A stretch of DNA of 64,000 nt, taken from the NCBI RefSeq assembly GCF_003970675.1, contig NZ_CP034562.1:1984001-2048000 (forward strand), in the 5' to 3' direction. This document shows positions 34,294 to 43,764 of this stretch, one piece after another. Each line of letters starts with the position of its first letter. The stretch's first letter is position 1. A model generated the notes under the pieces. That model saw only the letters and a program-made list of their open reading frames with translations. It did no database searches and was not told the origin of the DNA. This DNA is from Flammeovirga pectinis (GTDB lineage: Bacteria > Bacteroidota > Bacteroidia > Cytophagales > Flammeovirgaceae). The translations under genes were made by a program, and so were the position numbers.

Positions 34294-35643
34294 TTAAAAA
34301 CAAATCTTCATCAAAGTAACAGGAAATTTCCCAATTCTTAACTCTTCTGAGTTTCTAATTCCAATTGCACTTAGAATTTCCTTATTACAAGATACTATAA
34401 CTAATGTTTTTTTTCGAAGATAACTCGGTACATTTTCGTCTTGAAGTAAGTCAAAAACCTTTTTTCTACCACTTTTCATCCCGAAAGGACGAATTTTATC
34501 GCCTTTAAGAACTTCTCTTACAGTTATAGGGAAATATTTTTCAGAAATGTAAGTGGCATTATTATCAATCGAAGATACAGCATCAATTGTTACTATAGAC
34601 GTTTGAAAAGAATTGGTACCAATGGAATAAAAACCTTCTTTAAAATCAATCTCTATATTCTGACTGTTTTTTATTTCATTCTCATTATTATTTTCTAACA
34701 CCAATATATTATTGTGTGTATAGATTACGTAGTCTTTATTTACTGAAAAAAACTTTAATCCATTCGTTTTAAAAGATTGAATAATGTTAAGTGCAGTATC
34801 AAAATCAAAACTATATTTTTTTAATTGATAAAAGAGAATAATATCGATATCATCTAAATGATTGTACTTCTGAAAATCAATTAAAATGACATCCTTTTCT
34901 TTTTTCCAATGCTTTAATGAAATATCATTTATAAAAGAAAAGAACACGTTCTCTATCTTAGATAATTTATTTGATGTTACATCAATACTTTTTTCGACTG
35001 CAGGGTTTATCTCTCTCATTAATGGAATAATTTTATTCCGTATTAAATTACGAGCATACTTATTGACCTTATTAGATTTGTCTTCTCTCCACTTCTGCTG
35101 TTTATTTTCAACATAACTTCTGATTTCACTTTTAGAGGCAAATAATAATGGTCTTAAAATAGTGTTCCTTAAATATTGTATACCATGTAATCCTTCAATA
35201 CCTGTCCCTTTAATTAAATTAAACAAGACAGTTTCTACACTATCAGATCGATGATGAGCAGTTAGGATATAATTAAAATCAAATTCTTCTTTTAAACTAT
35301 TAAACCAATCATACCTTAGTTCTCTAGCAACCATCTGTGTTGATTTCCCAGATTGTTCAACCTCAACTTGAGTATCAACTTTTTTGATATGACATATTAT
35401 ATCATTCTTTTTACAAAAATCACTTACAAATTGTTCATCACCTTCACTATCTTCTCCTCTTAATTGAAAATTCATGTGGGCAATTTCAAAATTGATCTCG
35501 AATTTCAATAACAATAAAGCTAACCCTACAGAGTCAACACCTCCACTGAAGGCTAACAAAAGTTTAATATTATTAATATCGAGACTTTTTGATTTAAGAT
35601 AAGTTAAAAATTGGTCCTCTAAGGCCAATGGATTGTCATTCAT
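34294..35643 (-). CDS. tilS: tRNA(Ile)-lysidine synthetase
   Basis: TilS converts C34 of the CAU anticodon of a tRNA-Ile to lysidine with ATP and lysine, which lets the tRNA read AUA. The PP-loop LLAFSGGVDSVGLALLL (residues ~29-45) is present, followed by AHMNFQLRGEDSEGDE and LTAHHRSDSVETVLFNL. The C-terminal substrate-binding part has the typical LKGDKIRPFGMKSGRKKVFDLL. The frame opens at a GTG at 35667; the ATG at 35643 gives 449 residues and is preferred. AUA is used in this window (for example in dnaX), so the enzyme is needed. Confidence 0.93.
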   Translation of the reverse strand: MNDNPLALEDQFLTYLKSKSLDINNIKLLLAFSGGVDSVGLALLLLKFEINFEIAHMNFQLRGEDSEGDEQFVSDFCKKNDIICHIKKVDTQVEVEQSGKSTQMVARELRYDWFNSLKEEFDFNYILTAHHRSDSVETVLFNLIKGTGIEGLHGIQYLRNTILRPLLFASKSEIRSYVENKQQKWREDKSNKVNKYARNLIRNKIIPLMREINPAVEKSIDVTSNKLSKIENVFFSFINDISLKHWKKEKDVILIDFQKYNHLDDIDIILFYQLKKYSFDFDTALNIIQSFKTNGLKFFSVNKDYVIYTHNNILVLENNNENEIKNSQNIEIDFKEGFYSIGTNSFQTSIVTIDAVSSIDNNATYISEKYFPITVREVLKGDKIRPFGMKSGRKKVFDLLQDENVPSYLRKKTLVIVSCNKEILSAIGIRNSEELRIGKFPVTLMKICF

Positions 35644-35809
35644 ATGTGAGATTGTTATTAAAACCACAAAATTTTTAGCTGAAAATCAATTTAATCCTTT
35701 ATAATATGTTATTAATAACACTAAAAGCAAGGATTTTACGATCTACTAAGATAAATTTGCAAGCTTGCAACAATAAAAATTGCTAACTCTATTAAGTAGT
35801 AAAAGTACA

Positions 35810-37486
35810 ATGAAGAAAAATATTTTTTTAATCATTTTGTTAATAATTTCACTTTGTGGTCGTTTAACCTCTTTTGGACAAACGGAAGACAAAGTTAGAA
35901 TCAGTGCCGCACGTTCTAAAGGTATTTCTGGTTATAGGGTATTCTATAGCAGTCCGCAGAAACGTGTTATTCTAAAGCAAAAAACTACAACAATTTATTG
36001 TGATGAAGCACGTCAAAATATAAAAACAGAAGATGTGACTGCTACAGGTAATGTAATTGTAATTGATAAAAAAACAAAGATTACAGGTAGTAAACTACTC
36101 TACAAGAAAAATCAAGGAGAAGTAATTATTACAGGTAGAATTGTAAAATTAATTGATGAGGACATTACTTTAGTCACAGATAAATTATACTATTATACTT
36201 CTACTAAAGAAGCAAAATATCTAACAGGAGGTACAGTAAACCAAGAAACAATGGTCCTCACTTCTGTAGAAGGCTACTTAAAAAACAAAGAACTTATTTT
36301 TATAAAAGATGTTGTTATGGATGATTCTGTAAAAACACAACATTTAGTAACAGAGAAATTAATATACGATAGAGAGACTAAAATCTCTACGTTTAATACA
36401 AGAACAGTTATAAACTCTAAAGATGGTGATGTAACTGCAAATGCAGGTACTTATAACACTGATAATGGTAAAGTACATTTTGAAGGTTCTGCTATTGTAG
36501 AAAATGATAAATATATTTTGGTTGGAGATAAAATTGACACAAATAAGAACACAGGTAACAGTAAAGCCGTAGGTAATGTAATTTTCTTTAGTAAAGAGGA
36601 TACAGCTATAATTTATGCAGATGTTGTTGTGCGCTTCGATAGTTCTACTTTTGCTTATGGGAATGCTCTAATGAGTAAGCCTATTAAGGGCAACTGGATG
36701 GATATGTACTATTTAGCAGCAGATACACTTCATTCTATTAATGATACCACTACACAAGAGAATACTTTATATGCTTATCATAATGTAGCGATGTGGTCTA
36801 AGGATATGAAATCTAGATGTGACTCTTTGGTTTATTATTACAATGACTCAATGATTTATTTCTATCAAGATCCACGAATTTGGGCACAAAAATCTCAGAT
36901 GACGGGTGAAGTTATACGAACAGATATTACATCTAAAGGTGTGGAGCGTTTATACCTGAATAGAAATGGCTTTATTATTTCAGAGGATACAATACAAAAT
37001 TATAATCAAGTAAAAGGTAAAAAGATTATTGCTCATTTTGAAAATAATAGTCTTTTTAAAGTTGATGTAAAGGGTAATGGAATGACAAGGTTTTTTCAAT
37101 TAACTGATGACAAGAGAAATATATATGCATTAAATAAATCATCTTGTCCTGCTATGACTTTATTCTTTGAAGAAAATAATGAGGTAAAAAACATTGAGTA
37201 TAATAAGAAACATGATTCAAATATACTCCCTCCTAGTAAAATCCAGAAGCCTGATATGTTTTTACCTGGTTTTAAAAATAGGTTTGATGAAATACCTCCA
37301 AAAGACGAATTACTTGAAAGGGTTCGTTTAAGAGAAGATCTACCTGATGATATGCCTAGGGACCCTACAAAGCAAGCTGATCAAATAAAGATACTATTTG
37401 ATGGTAAGCAAATTTTAAATAAAAACTACCAAGGCCAACCCTTATGGATGCATAGACCTCAGAAAAAAGTAGAAGCAGGCAACTAA
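35810..37486 (+). CDS. OstA-like protein (LptA/LptD-type transport domain)
   Basis: The product is a 558-residue exported protein with a signal peptide (KNIFLIILLIISLCGRLTSFGQ) if started at the ATG at 35810; the frame extends upstream to a TTG at 35780, which is less likely. Most of it is repeating beta strands: TTTIYCDEARQNIKTEDVTATGNVIVIDKKTKITGSKLLY and many later 'A.GNV....' units fit the OstA/LptA jellyroll that carries lipopolysaccharide across the periplasm. Unlike LptD there is no barrel. It ends in a Pro- and acidic-rich tail. A terminator follows at 37485. The LPS role is inferred from the fold. Confidence 0.88.
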   Translation: MKKNIFLIILLIISLCGRLTSFGQTEDKVRISAARSKGISGYRVFYSSPQKRVILKQKTTTIYCDEARQNIKTEDVTATGNVIVIDKKTKITGSKLLYKKNQGEVIITGRIVKLIDEDITLVTDKLYYYTSTKEAKYLTGGTVNQETMVLTSVEGYLKNKELIFIKDVVMDDSVKTQHLVTEKLIYDRETKISTFNTRTVINSKDGDVTANAGTYNTDNGKVHFEGSAIVENDKYILVGDKIDTNKNTGNSKAVGNVIFFSKEDTAIIYADVVVRFDSSTFAYGNALMSKPIKGNWMDMYYLAADTLHSINDTTTQENTLYAYHNVAMWSKDMKSRCDSLVYYYNDSMIYFYQDPRIWAQKSQMTGEVIRTDITSKGVERLYLNRNGFIISEDTIQNYNQVKGKKIIAHFENNSLFKVDVKGNGMTRFFQLTDDKRNIYALNKSSCPAMTLFFEENNEVKNIEYNKKHDSNILPPSKIQKPDMFLPGFKNRFDEIPPKDELLERVRLREDLPDDMPRDPTKQADQIKILFDGKQILNKNYQGQPLWMHRPQKKVEAGN

Positions 37487-37529
37487 AAAAACACCCCTTG
37501 AAAGACAAAACTTCAAGGGGTGTTTTTTT
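37485..37529. terminator. Bidirectional terminator
   Basis: A 19-base stem (37485-37503 with 37511-37529), with a 7-base loop and A/T runs at both ends, lies between the OstA-like gene and converging menA. Confidence 0.9.
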
Positions 37530-37551
37530 ATCTGAGATAACTTTAATGTAT

Positions 37552-38463
37552 TTAGATTTTCACGAACAAATCTAAAATTTGTCCCAACCCAAATGTTACA
37601 GAAAAAAGCAATGAACTTAAAGCCATTTGTTTTAAATATGGGTCAAGATCTTGAGGTTCTGTTAATTTAGTAATTGCATTTCCATTTCGTCGCAATAACG
37701 GGAAAGTTAATACAAACAACCATTGAAAAGGTGAACTATAAGTAAAGAATACATAAACTGAAGCACAAATTAATGCTCCAAATAAAAGCATCCAATGGTA
37801 TAATATAGCCCATTTTCGTCCTATTCTAACAGGAACAGACTTCTTACCCGCACTAATATCAGATTTTATATCTCGTATATTATTTACATTCAATACTGCT
37901 ACAGCTAATAAACCACAAGCTGCTGCTGGTAAAAATAACATTACATCAAAAGACTTAACTTGTAAGTAATAACTTCCAATAACTCCTACCAATCCAAAAA
38001 ATATAAAAACGCTAATATCTCCCAAACCAGCATAACCATAAGGCTTTTTTCCTGCTGTGTAAGTTATTGCAGCAATAATTGAGAGTACTCCTAAACCTAA
38101 GAAATACATAAATTCAGTCCAAGAAGTAAGACTGATATATAGCAAATATAAACCCGAGAACAACGACAAGGCACTGAAAATAATAATTGCCGTTTTCATA
38201 GCACTCAATGAAATCTTTCCGGATTGTACTGCTCTTGATGGACCTTCTCTATCCTCATGATCTGCTCCATGAACAGAATCACCATAATCATTAGCAAGGT
38301 TTGATAATACTTGTAAAAAAATTGTTGTTAAAACACACAACCCTACAATTTTCCAACTAAAGAAAGTTGGTTCATCTCCGTATGCTAAAAAACTTCCAAG
38401 TATAATACTAGACAAAGCCAATGGCAATGTTCTTAGTCTAAAGGCCTGTATCCAAGCTTTCAT
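37552..38463 (-). CDS. menA: 1,4-dihydroxy-2-naphthoate polyprenyltransferase
   Basis: The 303-residue UbiA-family membrane enzyme attaches a polyprenyl tail to DHNA, the penultimate menaquinone step. The first Asp-rich motif is NLANDYGDSVHGADHEDREGPSRA (~residues 57-80) and the second is NNIRDIKSDISAGKKSVPVRIG (~195-216); both are typical of MenA. About eight to nine helices. It fits a respiratory chain using menaquinone, upstream of the heme-copper oxidase encoded at 28-33 kb. It is divergent from the sirtuin gene, with a 97-base shared promoter gap. Confidence 0.94.
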   Translation of the reverse strand: MKAWIQAFRLRTLPLALSSIILGSFLAYGDEPTFFSWKIVGLCVLTTIFLQVLSNLANDYGDSVHGADHEDREGPSRAVQSGKISLSAMKTAIIIFSALSLFSGLYLLYISLTSWTEFMYFLGLGVLSIIAAITYTAGKKPYGYAGLGDISVFIFFGLVGVIGSYYLQVKSFDVMLFLPAAACGLLAVAVLNVNNIRDIKSDISAGKKSVPVRIGRKWAILYHWMLLFGALICASVYVFFTYSSPFQWLFVLTFPLLRRNGNAITKLTEPQDLDPYLKQMALSSLLFSVTFGLGQILDLFVKI

Positions 38464-38560
38464 TATTAAATTAATTGTTTAATGTTTTTATTTTTGACAA
38501 TATTACTGTCTTTAATTGACAATTACACATCTATTTTGTTTCGTTTGAATTAGAAAGTCT

Positions 38561-39265
38561 ATGCAAAAGCAAAAAATTGTTGTTTTAACTGGTGCTGGAA
38601 TCAGTGCAGAAAGTGGAATCCCGACTTTTAGAGGTGGAGATGGTTTATGGGAAGGACACGATATTATGGATGTTGCCTCTCCAATTGGATGGAAAAAAGA
38701 CAGAAATTTAGTTCTTGAATTTTATAATGAAAGACGTAAAGTCGCAAAAAGAGCAGAGCCTAATAAAGGACATATTGTTTTAGCTGAGTTGGAAAAACAT
38801 TTTGATATTACTATTATAACTCAGAATGTAGATAATTTACACGAAAAAGCAGGATCCACAAATGTCGTTCATTTACATGGTCAATTATTTGAATCAAGAA
38901 GTACTTTAGACGACACTTTGATCTACCCTATTAAAGGTGATTTTTTAAACGAAGGGGATAAATGTGAAAAAGGAAGCCAATTAAGACCAAATATTGTTTG
39001 GTTTGGAGAAGATGTTCCATTAATGCAAGAAGCTGCGGAAATAACATCCGAAGCAGATTATTTTATTATTGTTGGTACTTCATTACAGGTATACCCAGCA
39101 GCAAACTTAATAGATTACACTCCTTCTAACTGTAAATCATTTATTATAGACCCCTCAATCCCATCAAATTCTAATATATCTGGCATTAAAACAATTAAAG
39201 AAAAAGGTTCAATAGGATTACCAATCATAATGGACTATTTAATGAAATTGGACAAAAACATATAA
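38561..39265 (+). CDS. cobB: SIR2-family NAD-dependent protein deacylase, zinc-site-less
   Basis: The 234-residue sirtuin removes acyl groups from lysines with NAD. The NAD motif GAGISAESGIPTFRGGDGLW (8-27), ITQNVDNLHEKAG and the catalytic His of VHLHGQL are all present. The YNER residues in EFYNERRKV match the Tyr-x-x-Arg pair of class III sirtuins, which prefer succinyl or malonyl lysine. The four zinc cysteines are not kept: the first pair is absent and only one Cys remains in KCEKGSQLRPNIVWFGE. I recall this form from other Bacteroidota sirtuins, so it may be a natural family variant. Confidence 0.92.
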   Translation: MQKQKIVVLTGAGISAESGIPTFRGGDGLWEGHDIMDVASPIGWKKDRNLVLEFYNERRKVAKRAEPNKGHIVLAELEKHFDITIITQNVDNLHEKAGSTNVVHLHGQLFESRSTLDDTLIYPIKGDFLNEGDKCEKGSQLRPNIVWFGEDVPLMQEAAEITSEADYFIIVGTSLQVYPAANLIDYTPSNCKSFIIDPSIPSNSNISGIKTIKEKGSIGLPIIMDYLMKLDKNI

Positions 39266-39374
39266 TTATTTGTTGTTTTTATTGTATAAGTGTTCGATTA
39301 ACGTTAATATTGGATTAAGCATTAAAGTAAATGTTTGTGTATTACGGTTGTAACAGAACTAACTCCACTATCTG

Positions 39375-39779
39375 ATGGAAAAATTATCAATTAACAAAGA
39401 CGGGATGAACACCCAAATTCCTGTTGTTTTTATGGACAGTGAAAACAGCAAGGGCAACATTCTAGGAGAATCTTATCATGATGGTGTCAGTCAAATATAT
39501 TCTGACATTGTTGATTGGATTAATGACTACTTCAAAGAAAATGACACATTCTCTTTAAATTTTGGATTGGGATATTTTAATACTCCTTCTTCAAAAGGAA
39601 TTTATAACATTCTAAAGTGTTTAAAAGAATGGACCGACCAAAACAAGTTGGTTTCTATATTTTGGTATGTTTCGGAAAATGATGATGACTTACTAGAAGA
39701 TATAGAAGATTTATCAGATGATGTAGACATTCACATTTCTACAATTATGACAGATAAAAAGAGTCAAATTGCTAGTTAA
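39375..39779 (+). CDS. DUF1987/SiaC-type regulatory phosphoprotein
   Basis: A 134-residue protein with the SiaC core: PVVFMDSENSKGNILGES near the N-terminus and FGLGYFNTPSSKGIYNIL (~60-80), in which the Thr of FNT is the residue phosphorylated in Pseudomonas SiaC. There, the phosphatase SiaA (PP2C-like) and kinase SiaB set its phosphorylation and so control a diguanylate cyclase. Here neither partner is adjacent, but a SpoIIE-domain phosphatase is encoded at 14511. It is followed by a terminator and preceded by the sirtuin gene with a 109-base gap. Confidence 0.85.
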   Translation: MEKLSINKDGMNTQIPVVFMDSENSKGNILGESYHDGVSQIYSDIVDWINDYFKENDTFSLNFGLGYFNTPSSKGIYNILKCLKEWTDQNKLVSIFWYVSENDDDLLEDIEDLSDDVDIHISTIMTDKKSQIAS

Positions 39780-39780
39780 A

Positions 39781-39820
39781 AAAAAGAGGCTGATTTAAAT
39801 TAATAAATCAGCCTCTTTTT
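39781..39820. terminator. Bidirectional terminator
   Basis: A 16-base stem (39781-39796 with 39805-39820) and T5 end the SiaC-type gene and serve the converging gene ending at 39836. Confidence 0.88.
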
Positions 39821-39835
39821 ATATATCGTCAAATA

Positions 39836-40276
39836 CTATTTTCTTACCGGAATAACCAAAACTCGAACTCCTGAGAGTGCCATTTGTGCACTTTCTATTT
39901 TATCACAATTGGCATAAAATACATTAGTACCATCAGATTGCATAAGGGGAGCACTTTCATTAACCATTTTCAAAACAGTTTTATTTCTACTAACGGTAAC
40001 AACTGGTGTAAAAAAGTCATCACTCTTAAGTTTATAACTTATCCCTTCATCATCAGAAACTTCAAATGTTTTATGAAAATATCTGTTGGATTGTTTTTCA
40101 ACTTCAATATCAATTAAAGATACAACAACAGATTCATTTTCATTAATCTGGGTATCATCTAATTCTGTGATAATATCTTTTGTTTCAGAACTTAAATATT
40201 CTTTTGTATCTATAGTTTGTGCTTGTGCAACATTAAAACTTATAAACGATAAAGTAATCAAAAGTAAATTTTTCAT
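39836..40276 (-). CDS. Hypothetical exported protein
   Basis: The 146-residue protein has a signal peptide (KNLLLITLSFISFNVAQAQ). The mature part is beta-rich and polar with one Cys near residue 128 (FYANCDKIE). The charged pattern near TQINENESVVVSLIDIEVEKQ and the strand-turn pattern suggest an immunoglobulin-like or lipocalin-like fold, but I recognise no family. It probably resides in the periplasm. It lies between the SiaC-type gene and the FKBP gene, facing the terminator at 39781. Confidence 0.72.
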   Translation of the reverse strand: MKNLLLITLSFISFNVAQAQTIDTKEYLSSETKDIITELDDTQINENESVVVSLIDIEVEKQSNRYFHKTFEVSDDEGISYKLKSDDFFTPVVTVSRNKTVLKMVNESAPLMQSDGTNVFYANCDKIESAQMALSGVRVLVIPVRK

Positions 40277-40384
40277 ATCGCAAGTAGTTATATTATAAAT
40301 GTATCTATAACACTATAACGCCAAACAACATAAAAAAGATTCTGAAACCTCTAAAAAAGTTTCTTTAATAACTATCGTTAACAA

Positions 40385-41059
40385 TTATTCTACTCCTATC
40401 ACCTCAATATCAAAGTATAAGGTTGAATTTGCAGGTATAGGACCAATAGATCTAGAACCGTAACCTAAATCAGAAGGAATTAGCAACATTGCTCTCGATC
40501 CAATCTCTAAATTTAGTACACCTTCATCCCATCCTTTAATAACTTGCCCTACGCCAGCCTTAAATTTAAATTCTTTGTTCCTATCTCTAGAACTATCGAA
40601 TTTAGAACCATCTTCTAGAAAGCCTTCATAATGAACAATCACCGATTGACCTTGTTTTGGAATATCTCCAGAACCTTGTTTAAGTATTTTAATTCCTAAA
40701 CCTGAAGGCAAAAATCTATAACCAATCTTTTTCTTTTCTACATTCCAAACTTCTACAGCAGATTGAATAAACAGTAATTCTACCGTAGAAATCTTTAATT
40801 TCTTATTCATTACCATAGATTTGAAAGATAAGATATCGTCAGATTTTTTAAAGTTAAAATCAATACGAATAGACTTCTTCTTACGGTCTAAGTAAAAATA
40901 AGACTTCCCTTCAATGAATTTAGCACATAGTCCTTCGAAGCGAACATCTGTATAACAATAATCAGTATCCTCAGTGGTAGGTAGACACTTTTCACATTGG
41001 GCAAAACTTGTTGATAAGGTTATCAAACCAATAAAAACGATTGATAGAAGTTGTTTCAT
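40385..41059 (-). CDS. FKBP-type peptidyl-prolyl isomerase, exported
   Basis: The 224-residue protein has a signal peptide ending SFAQ (~20). A Cys-bearing N-terminal domain follows (CEKCLPTTEDTDYCYTDVRFEGLC, a CxxC plus two more Cys within ~25 residues). The FKBP domain is at ~130-224: GQSVIVHYEGFLEDGSKFDSS, FKAGVGQVIKGWDEGVLNL and LGYGSR-IGPIPANSTLYFDIEVIGV contain the active-site aromatics. It catalyses proline isomerisation of exported proteins. The Cys-rich N-terminal part is unusual for a plain FKBP and may add redox or metal binding. Confidence 0.92.
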   Translation of the reverse strand: MKQLLSIVFIGLITLSTSFAQCEKCLPTTEDTDYCYTDVRFEGLCAKFIEGKSYFYLDRKKKSIRIDFNFKKSDDILSFKSMVMNKKLKISTVELLFIQSAVEVWNVEKKKIGYRFLPSGLGIKILKQGSGDIPKQGQSVIVHYEGFLEDGSKFDSSRDRNKEFKFKAGVGQVIKGWDEGVLNLEIGSRAMLLIPSDLGYGSRSIGPIPANSTLYFDIEVIGVE

Positions 41060-41353
41060 TAAATTTTATAAAGGTGTATTTATAATCAATTAAAGCAATC
41101 TCAAATGATTGATAGTATAAATATAATATAACATCTCTCATATTTCATGATTTAACTGTTCAAATTGTACATTTATGGACACAGACTTAAAAAAGAAACA
41201 AAAATACTTAAAATACAAAACACTTGTTAAAATACTGAATATCAATTAAATAAAACCATTTAAGGTTGATTATTAGAAACTTGTTATACATTCTTAAAAC
41301 GTTTGTTTATTATTAACATTACAATTATTGAATAAAAGCTACATACTTCCTGA

Positions 41354-43759
41354 ATGGTCATAAATAATATACATATAGGTAACAGTCATTTTAAAGCAAC
41401 TAATGAAGCATCTGCTATTGTAGAGCGCTATCGAAGTGCGTTAAATGATCACTTATCTAGTTTTAAAAATTCTTCATCTATAATTAGGGAATTGGAATAT
41501 AAATTGTCCGAAATCTTAATTCCATGCATAGAAGATGAATTTGACTATTTAACCGAAGATGATGTAATTAATGCAATTGAAATTGTTGGCACTCCTAACG
41601 GCTTTGATTTAAACCGTAACAGTAATACCCCACAACAACCTACTCATAAGAAAGAAAATTATGAAGACTTTATAAGTACACTAAGTGAAAAAGTAAAATC
41701 TTTATATAGAGATATTGATAGACAACAAATTGGTGGAGTTGCAGCAGGTATTGCAGATAAATTTAGTATTGACCCTCTATGGGTACGCTTTATATTTATT
41801 CTCCCTTTTCTTTTAATTACTACAACAAAATTTCCCGCAACAGTTGTATCAATACTCTACTTAAGTTTATGGTTATTTTTACCAGAAAAAAGAAACCTAT
41901 CAAGAGATACAAATACTCGACTATTTTTTAGAGATAGTGAGAAACAAGTACTCGGCGGTGTAGCAGGTGGATTAAGCAACTTTATTGGTATTGATGTAAA
42001 TATAATACGCCTATTTTTATTAATAGCACTTTATTTCTTCCATTCAGTTGGTATTTTATATATAGTATTATGGGTTTCTACTCCATTCTCTAGAACGTTA
42101 AAAGATAAATTTCAAAGTCAAGGTACTCCTTTTAATTTATCTGAAATTGAAAAATACCTAAGTTCTACTTTTGATAAGAAGAACTTTAATACAGAAAAGC
42201 TTCAAAAAGTATACGATAAACTTAATAACATTGATATCCCACATATTAATGCTAGCCCATTATTTAAAGATTTATTGAGAATATTATCTTTTGTAGTTGG
42301 TTTATTTCTGTTTATAGGGACTATTATTACCATCTTCTTAGGTGTTCCTGTATTAGGTATTAGCCTAAAAATCATTCATCTAACAGAAGTATTAAGTTAT
42401 CTATCTAATGATCTTACTAATGAAGTGCTTAATAAATATGATGCTAATTTATTAAGTACAATTCAGTATTCTATTCCTAACACAACGGCAACTATAGGTG
42501 CCTTACACTTTGTAGTAACCTCTACTCTACTTTTAATTATTAGTTCATCAATGATGACTTTTCAAAAATTAATAAGTAATGGTAAAATTTTTGGTCTAAT
42601 TGGTATTGATGTAATTTTATCTCTATTATTAGTTACAGCACTAAATATGTCTGTACATAGTTTCGATAATCAAGCCATTCACAAAGAAGAAGTATTATTA
42701 CCTTTAAATAATGACATTTTAGAAATTACTTTAGATGATATTGGAAAACTCCCTTTAAATAGTGCCTCTTTTAGTATTGAAGGACATTCTGGTAAAGATT
42801 TAAAATTGATTTTTAGTCAAGAGGCATTAGGTAAAACTAGAGAAAGAGCTATTAATAATGCTAAGGCAATTGATTACACCTCTAATATTTCTGATAATAA
42901 ATTACTTTTATCATCTCATTTTTCATTCCCTAGAGGAGTTAAATACAGAATGCAAAAATTAAATGTTGCAATAAAAGTACCGTTCAACAAGCATTTTGTT
43001 ATAGACAACAAACTAAAATCTCATATTAACTTAGAACAATTAAATACAATTGAAGATGGCGATGTATTAATTTTTGACAGCAATAATTTAATTCAAAGGT
43101 TCAATGAGACACCTAAAAATAATTATTCTTCTAGTTTTACTTCTTCTAACAATTCTAAGTTTATTGACGAGAAAACCTATGAATTCCCTTTAGATTCAAT
43201 TGTATTATTTGGAAATCTAAATATTGAAATAATAATAGATTCTACATCTTCTAAATCATCTTTAGTCTTATATGGTGAAGAGAAAAAAGAAGATAATTTT
43301 AAAGCATCATATATAAATAACACCCTTAAAATCTACAGATTAAGTCCTACTGAATCACCATCAAAAGTCTTGATTAAGTCACCTAGTTTAGCCTTAATTA
43401 AATTTAAAGGAGAAGGGAGTCTTATAATTGATAAGTTTAAAGCAAAAAACTTTGAATGTAAAATTGATGGAAATATTAAGGCAGATGTAAATGTAAAAAC
43501 AGATAAGTTTAAAGGTTCTGCACTTGGAGCTTCATTTTTAATCTTAGAGGGCAATACAAATTCTGCTTTTATACTTAGTGACGGAGGTTCTAAAATTAAT
43601 GGAGAAGGTTTTGAAACATTAGAAGTTAAAGCAAAAGCAAAAGGCGTTTCAGAAGTAATCTTAAACGCCCGCAATAATGCTACTATATTTCAATCTCCTC
43701 TAAGTAAAGTGACCGTTTTAGGTAACCCAGTACATTTAGAAAAACATACTCAAAGATAG
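41354..43759 (+). CDS. PspC-domain membrane protein with C-terminal GIN-like domain
   Basis: The 801-residue protein starts with a helical region (~1-110), then two PspC domains: QQIGGVAAGIADKFSIDPLWVRFIFIL (~125-185) and QVLGGVAGGLSNFIGIDVNIIRLFLLIALYF (~195-250). These are followed by about three to four more membrane helices to ~440, then a large beta-rich region (~620-800) like the DUF2807/GIN head domain: repeating 'I.I....L.G.G' strands such as SLIIDKFKAKNFECKIDGN. This combination is recurrent in Bacteroidota. PspC domains sense inner-membrane stress. No PspA lies here. Confidence 0.88.
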   Translation: MVINNIHIGNSHFKATNEASAIVERYRSALNDHLSSFKNSSSIIRELEYKLSEILIPCIEDEFDYLTEDDVINAIEIVGTPNGFDLNRNSNTPQQPTHKKENYEDFISTLSEKVKSLYRDIDRQQIGGVAAGIADKFSIDPLWVRFIFILPFLLITTTKFPATVVSILYLSLWLFLPEKRNLSRDTNTRLFFRDSEKQVLGGVAGGLSNFIGIDVNIIRLFLLIALYFFHSVGILYIVLWVSTPFSRTLKDKFQSQGTPFNLSEIEKYLSSTFDKKNFNTEKLQKVYDKLNNIDIPHINASPLFKDLLRILSFVVGLFLFIGTIITIFLGVPVLGISLKIIHLTEVLSYLSNDLTNEVLNKYDANLLSTIQYSIPNTTATIGALHFVVTSTLLLIISSSMMTFQKLISNGKIFGLIGIDVILSLLLVTALNMSVHSFDNQAIHKEEVLLPLNNDILEITLDDIGKLPLNSASFSIEGHSGKDLKLIFSQEALGKTRERAINNAKAIDYTSNISDNKLLLSSHFSFPRGVKYRMQKLNVAIKVPFNKHFVIDNKLKSHINLEQLNTIEDGDVLIFDSNNLIQRFNETPKNNYSSSFTSSNNSKFIDEKTYEFPLDSIVLFGNLNIEIIIDSTSSKSSLVLYGEEKKEDNFKASYINNTLKIYRLSPTESPSKVLIKSPSLALIKFKGEGSLIIDKFKAKNFECKIDGNIKADVNVKTDKFKGSALGASFLILEGNTNSAFILSDGGSKINGEGFETLEVKAKAKGVSEVILNARNNATIFQSPLSKVTVLGNPVHLEKHTQR

Positions 43760-43764
43760 ATAAT

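Noticed and set aside
35644-35667. GTG start for tilS
   Set aside because: An ATG at 35643 gives a standard N-terminus; the extra residues are unlike the family.
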